Source: Dehalococcoides sp. (GTDB lineage: Bacteria; Chloroflexota; Dehalococcoidia; Dehalococcoidales; RBG-16-60-22). Taken from it: 8,689 nucleotides of DNA. Under the pieces are notes generated by a model, which was not told the origin of the DNA, searched no databases, and saw nothing but the letters and a program-made list of their open reading frames with translations. Both the position numbers and the translations under genes were made by a program. Position 1 is the first letter of the stretch, and every line of letters starts with the position of its first letter. The stretch lies in assembly GCA_030665795.1 (NCBI GenBank), contig DAOUZD010000023.1, positions 1-8,689 of the forward strand. Reading direction: 5' to 3'. Below are positions 7,207 through 8,689 of the stretch, in pieces.

Positions 7207-7258
7207 ATTTGCCCAGCAATGGCTTATCATTAAGGTAGGATGGAAAAAGGAAACAGAG

Positions 7259-7603
7259 ATGCAAATTAGAAAGACATACAAAGAGGTAAATCCGGAATTG
7301 CTTTATGCTGAGATAAGAGACTTTACCCTGAAGCAAGGAGCGAACCCGGGGGAAGCGAAGCTGGAAACATCTGCCCTTCCCAGCGATACGTCATCATTTA
7401 TTACTCGCGGCACCCTAACCTTCAAGGTCCAGGAAGCACCGGGAAAGGCGGAAAAGGAATGTCTCAGGGCTCACGTGGTTGGCTCAGTGAAGACGGAAAC
7501 GAAGGTGATGCTGGATATAGATGAAAAGCTCTTCTCTCCGGATAAGGTCTCGGCGCTGCAAGAGGATTTGGGCTTTATTTTTGGCTCATTCGAGGTAAAG
7601 TAA
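7259..7603 (+). CDS. Conserved-looking 114-aa protein of unknown function downstream of rho
   Basis: I do not recognise this protein. It has no signal peptide or membrane segment and one cysteine (Cys89 region, KECLRAH). A helix is likely at residues 9-25 (NPELLYAEIRDFTLKQG). Alternating hydrophobic stretches that look like beta strands follow (SSFITRGTLTFKV, CLRAHVVGSV, TKVMLDID), and a C-terminal helix-strand element ends it (SPDKVSALQEDLGFIFGSFEV). A small alpha/beta or beta-barrel-like cytosolic domain is likely. AAGGA at 7247-7251 precedes the ATG by 7 nt, and there is a 52-nt gap after rho without a promoter or terminator, so it is probably the last gene of the rightward operon. It occupies the place where rpmE follows rho in Firmicutes, but it is not L31: the zinc-binding cysteines and the length do not fit. 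Good ribosome binding and normal composition argue that it is a real gene. Confidence 0.8.
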   Translation: MQIRKTYKEVNPELLYAEIRDFTLKQGANPGEAKLETSALPSDTSSFITRGTLTFKVQEAPGKAEKECLRAHVVGSVKTETKVMLDIDEKLFSPDKVSALQEDLGFIFGSFEVK

Positions 7604-7606
7604 CTT

Positions 7607-8476
7607 TCATAATCCGGCGACAAGCCTGTACATATTTTCGTAGGCCTTCCCAAAATCAGGGTCATTTTTCTCAAGTCTATCTTTCAAGGCATTCATTTGC
7701 CGGATAAATTTTTGCCGGTCTTTGTTCTTCACCAAATCCACCCATTCTTTTACTTTTCGGTGGAATAATTCTTCAATCTCCGTGATATCGGGTAGATTCA
7801 TCTGTATCGAAGCATAAAGCTCCGGGTCCTCCGAAATAACACTTTCTACCAGAGTCAGTAACACTTTGTAGGTAATGCCACCAATTTCCCCGGGCGGTTT
7901 CAGCTTATCGGAGTCGAGCAAGGTATCCGCGGAGACGATAGCAATAAAATGGGAAAGCCCAAGAACAACCGCCATCTTTTCGTCATGTTCTTGAGGAGTC
8001 ATTAAGCTGACTTTAGCACCTCTAGTTTCCAAATACTCCCTGATTTTTTGTGCCAAGGCTCTCTCCTCATCATTAGTCGGCGTCAGCACAAAATTCTGAT
8101 TAGCAACCCCCTGGGCACCGGGGCCAAATAACGGATGCGCACCCAACACCAATCCTGTCTTTAGATACTCGTGCATTGTTGCCACCGGAGAGACTTTGAT
8201 GGAGGTAATATCAACAATAACCTGCTTTGGCTTGATATGGGGGCTTATCTCTTTAACAACCTCGGCAAAATTCTCTATCGGCACTGAGAGCAGCACGGCA
8301 TCAGCACTTTTGACCGCAGCCACATTTGAAGCAGCCTCGACATCCAATTGCTGCCTGGCTTCCAGTAGCTTGCTTTCGTTTCGGCCACTGATGATTACCT
8401 CCTGGCCGTCTTTTAATAAAAAGTTGGCAAACCACCGTCCCATCTTGCCCGAGCCACCAATTATGGCTATTCTCAC
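7607..8476 (-). CDS. tyrA: Prephenate dehydrogenase family protein (TyrA-like)
   Basis: The 289-aa product matches TyrA-type dehydrogenases, which oxidatively decarboxylate prephenate (or dehydrogenate arogenate) in tyrosine synthesis. The N-terminal Rossmann domain (1-about 160) has the glycine-rich dinucleotide site IIGGSGKMG (5-13), strands AVLLSVPI and VIVDITSIK, and the substrate-site GAHPLFGPG with His114. The C-terminal helical domain carries His176 in GLSHFIAI, the second family histidine, then LYASIQMNLPD. A charged helical tail (about 230-289) replaces the ACT domain found in some TyrA; no chorismate mutase domain is present. The start is GTG (complement of 8474-8476), giving the family N-terminus MRIAIIGG. 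AAAGGA lies rather far upstream, so initiation may be modest. The stop is 3 nt from the stop of the convergent 114-aa gene. The first 38 nt recur exactly at the right edge of the window. Substrate choice cannot be settled from sequence. Confidence 0.9.
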   Translation of the reverse strand: MRIAIIGGSGKMGRWFANFLLKDGQEVIISGRNESKLLEARQQLDVEAASNVAAVKSADAVLLSVPIENFAEVVKEISPHIKPKQVIVDITSIKVSPVATMHEYLKTGLVLGAHPLFGPGAQGVANQNFVLTPTNDEERALAQKIREYLETRGAKVSLMTPQEHDEKMAVVLGLSHFIAIVSADTLLDSDKLKPPGEIGGITYKVLLTLVESVISEDPELYASIQMNLPDITEIEELFHRKVKEWVDLVKNKDRQKFIRQMNALKDRLEKNDPDFGKAYENMYRLVAGL

Positions 8477-8477
8477 C
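8439..8477 (-). repeat. Left arm of a perfect inverted repeat at the tyrA start
   Basis: These 39 bp cover codons 1-12 of tyrA and part of codon 13, plus the base before the GTG. They are identical to the reverse complement of 8651-8689. Outward of the pair, towards the spacer, identity stops at once (ACA against GTT before the shared GGTGAG). The match reaches the window's right end, so its full length is unknown. Confidence 0.95.
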
Positions 8478-8650
8478 TGTCCAATTTTCCTTTCTTATCC
8501 CGGTTGATATACTTTCTCAGTGCTCGTATTACCAAGTATAGAATGTAACCAATAAGCGCAAGAGGCTCTGGAGAATTTGGAAAAAATTTCCATCTTCGTT
8601 AAAGTCCTTGGTTCATATCCCAGGGCAAAAAGAAGACAGTGAGGTGAGTT
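8478..8650. promoter_or_regulatory. Divergent spacer between tyrA and the second tyrA-like gene
   Basis: The 173-bp spacer holds likely signals in both directions. Minus strand, towards tyrA: TATACT (8535-8540), with only a poor -35, and TATATC (8506-8511) with TTGGTA 18 bp upstream. Plus strand: TTGATA (8504-8509), 17 bp, TATTAC (8527-8532), and TAGAAT (8539-8544), which overlaps the opposing TATACT. A palindrome lies at 8578-8592, and a possible stem pairs CCTTGG (8606-8611) with CCAGGG (8620-8625). No T-box or known riboswitch motif was recognised. Promoter calls here are weak. Confidence 0.4.
8578..8592. repeat. Short palindrome, possible operator
   Basis: TGGAAA and TTTCCA form perfect 6-bp arms around a 3-bp AAA centre. 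The site lies about 35-40 bp downstream of the -10-like elements on the plus strand, where a repressor could act. AT-rich palindromes of this size also occur by chance. Confidence 0.3.
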
Positions 8651-8689
8651 GGTGAGAATAGCCATAATTGGTGGCTCGGGCAAGATGGG
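8651..8689 (+). repeat. Right arm of the perfect inverted repeat
   Basis: This segment equals the reverse complement of 8439-8477 over all 39 bp, including third codon positions, and is cut by the window end. It forms the start of a second tyrA-like reading frame. Confidence 0.95.
8652..8689 (+). CDS. Start of a second, divergent TyrA-like dehydrogenase gene (partial)
   Basis: Only 12 full codons are visible: a GTG start and the residues RIAIIGGSGKM of a Rossmann dinucleotide-binding site, identical to the N-terminus of the neighbouring tyrA. GAGGTG (8641-8646) lies 5 nt before the GTG, a different and closer ribosome-binding site than that of tyrA, which suggests a real, separately expressed gene. 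The rest lies beyond the window. It may be a paralogous prephenate/arogenate dehydrogenase, a truncated copy, or the product of an assembly fold-back. Confidence 0.6.
   Translation, partial: MRIAIIGGSGKM

Noticed and set aside
7207..7258. Terminator between rho and the next gene
   Set aside because: Only a 3-bp GCC/GGC pairing is visible and there is no T-tract.
7259..7603. Ribosomal protein L31 (rpmE) by analogy with Firmicutes rho-rpmE
   Set aside because: The protein has one cysteine, is too long, and shows none of the L31 sequence pattern.
8606..8630. CCTTGG/CCAGGG stem followed by AAAA as a terminator
   Set aside because: It lacks a T-tract on the plus strand; on the minus strand the sequence after the stem is not a clean T-run, and it lies upstream of both genes.
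8478..8650. T-box riboswitch for tyrosine control upstream of tyrA
   Set aside because: No T-box antiterminator core sequence and no specifier stem could be recognised, and the spacer is too short on either side.
8495..8683. Minus-strand frame in the spacer right of tyrA beginning PEPPIMAIL
   Set aside because: Its first residues are the antisense of the repeated tyrA start, and the rest is spacer with promoter-like sequence.

Overview
The window is a compact stretch of bacterial chromosome, mostly housekeeping genes of about 50% GC. No rRNA, tRNA, CRISPR, transposase or integrase was seen. Protein sequences and gene order suggest a Chloroflexota bacterium, probably related to Dehalococcoidia. 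The hints are an inserted segment in SecA, the variant Prs motifs and the TyrA type. This placement is inference from memory of families, not a computed phylogeny.

Layout. A leftward operon runs from 3277 to the left edge: prs (ribose-phosphate pyrophosphokinase), a small AT-rich three-helix membrane protein, a DUF2007-type small protein, and secA, which the window edge cuts after 545 codons. The last three genes abut or overlap. A 308-bp divergent region (3278-3585) carries an extended -10 promoter for prs. It also carries a consensus sigma-70 promoter (TTGACA, 17 bp, TATAAT) for a rightward operon of pyrG (CTP synthase), tal (small transaldolase), rho (termination factor) and an unrecognised 114-aa gene. 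The pyrG leader is about 170 nt long, with a hairpin, a two-codon mini-ORF and no clear Shine-Dalgarno directly before pyrG. The rightward operon meets a leftward tyrA-like prephenate dehydrogenase gene tail to tail with only 3 nt between the stops. At the right edge a second gene starts divergently from tyrA.

Function. Prs makes PRPP from ribose 5-phosphate, transaldolase interconverts pentose and hexose phosphates, and PyrG makes CTP, so the divergent pair centres on nucleotide supply. SecA (secretion), Rho (termination) and TyrA (tyrosine synthesis) are linked to these by position. The order pyrG-tal-rho resembles a reduced form of the Firmicutes pyrG...tal...rho-rpmE cluster.

Most notable signal. 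The first 38 nt of tyrA (8439-8476) plus one upstream base recur exactly, in inverted orientation, at 8651-8689. They form the start of a divergent second tyrA-like gene and flank a 173-bp non-identical spacer. This could be a recent inverted duplication or gene conversion, an invertible promoter segment, or an assembly fold-back. Other points are glycines in Rho at two bicyclomycin-contact positions, the unusual pyrG leader, and the AT-rich membrane gene inside the prs-secA operon.
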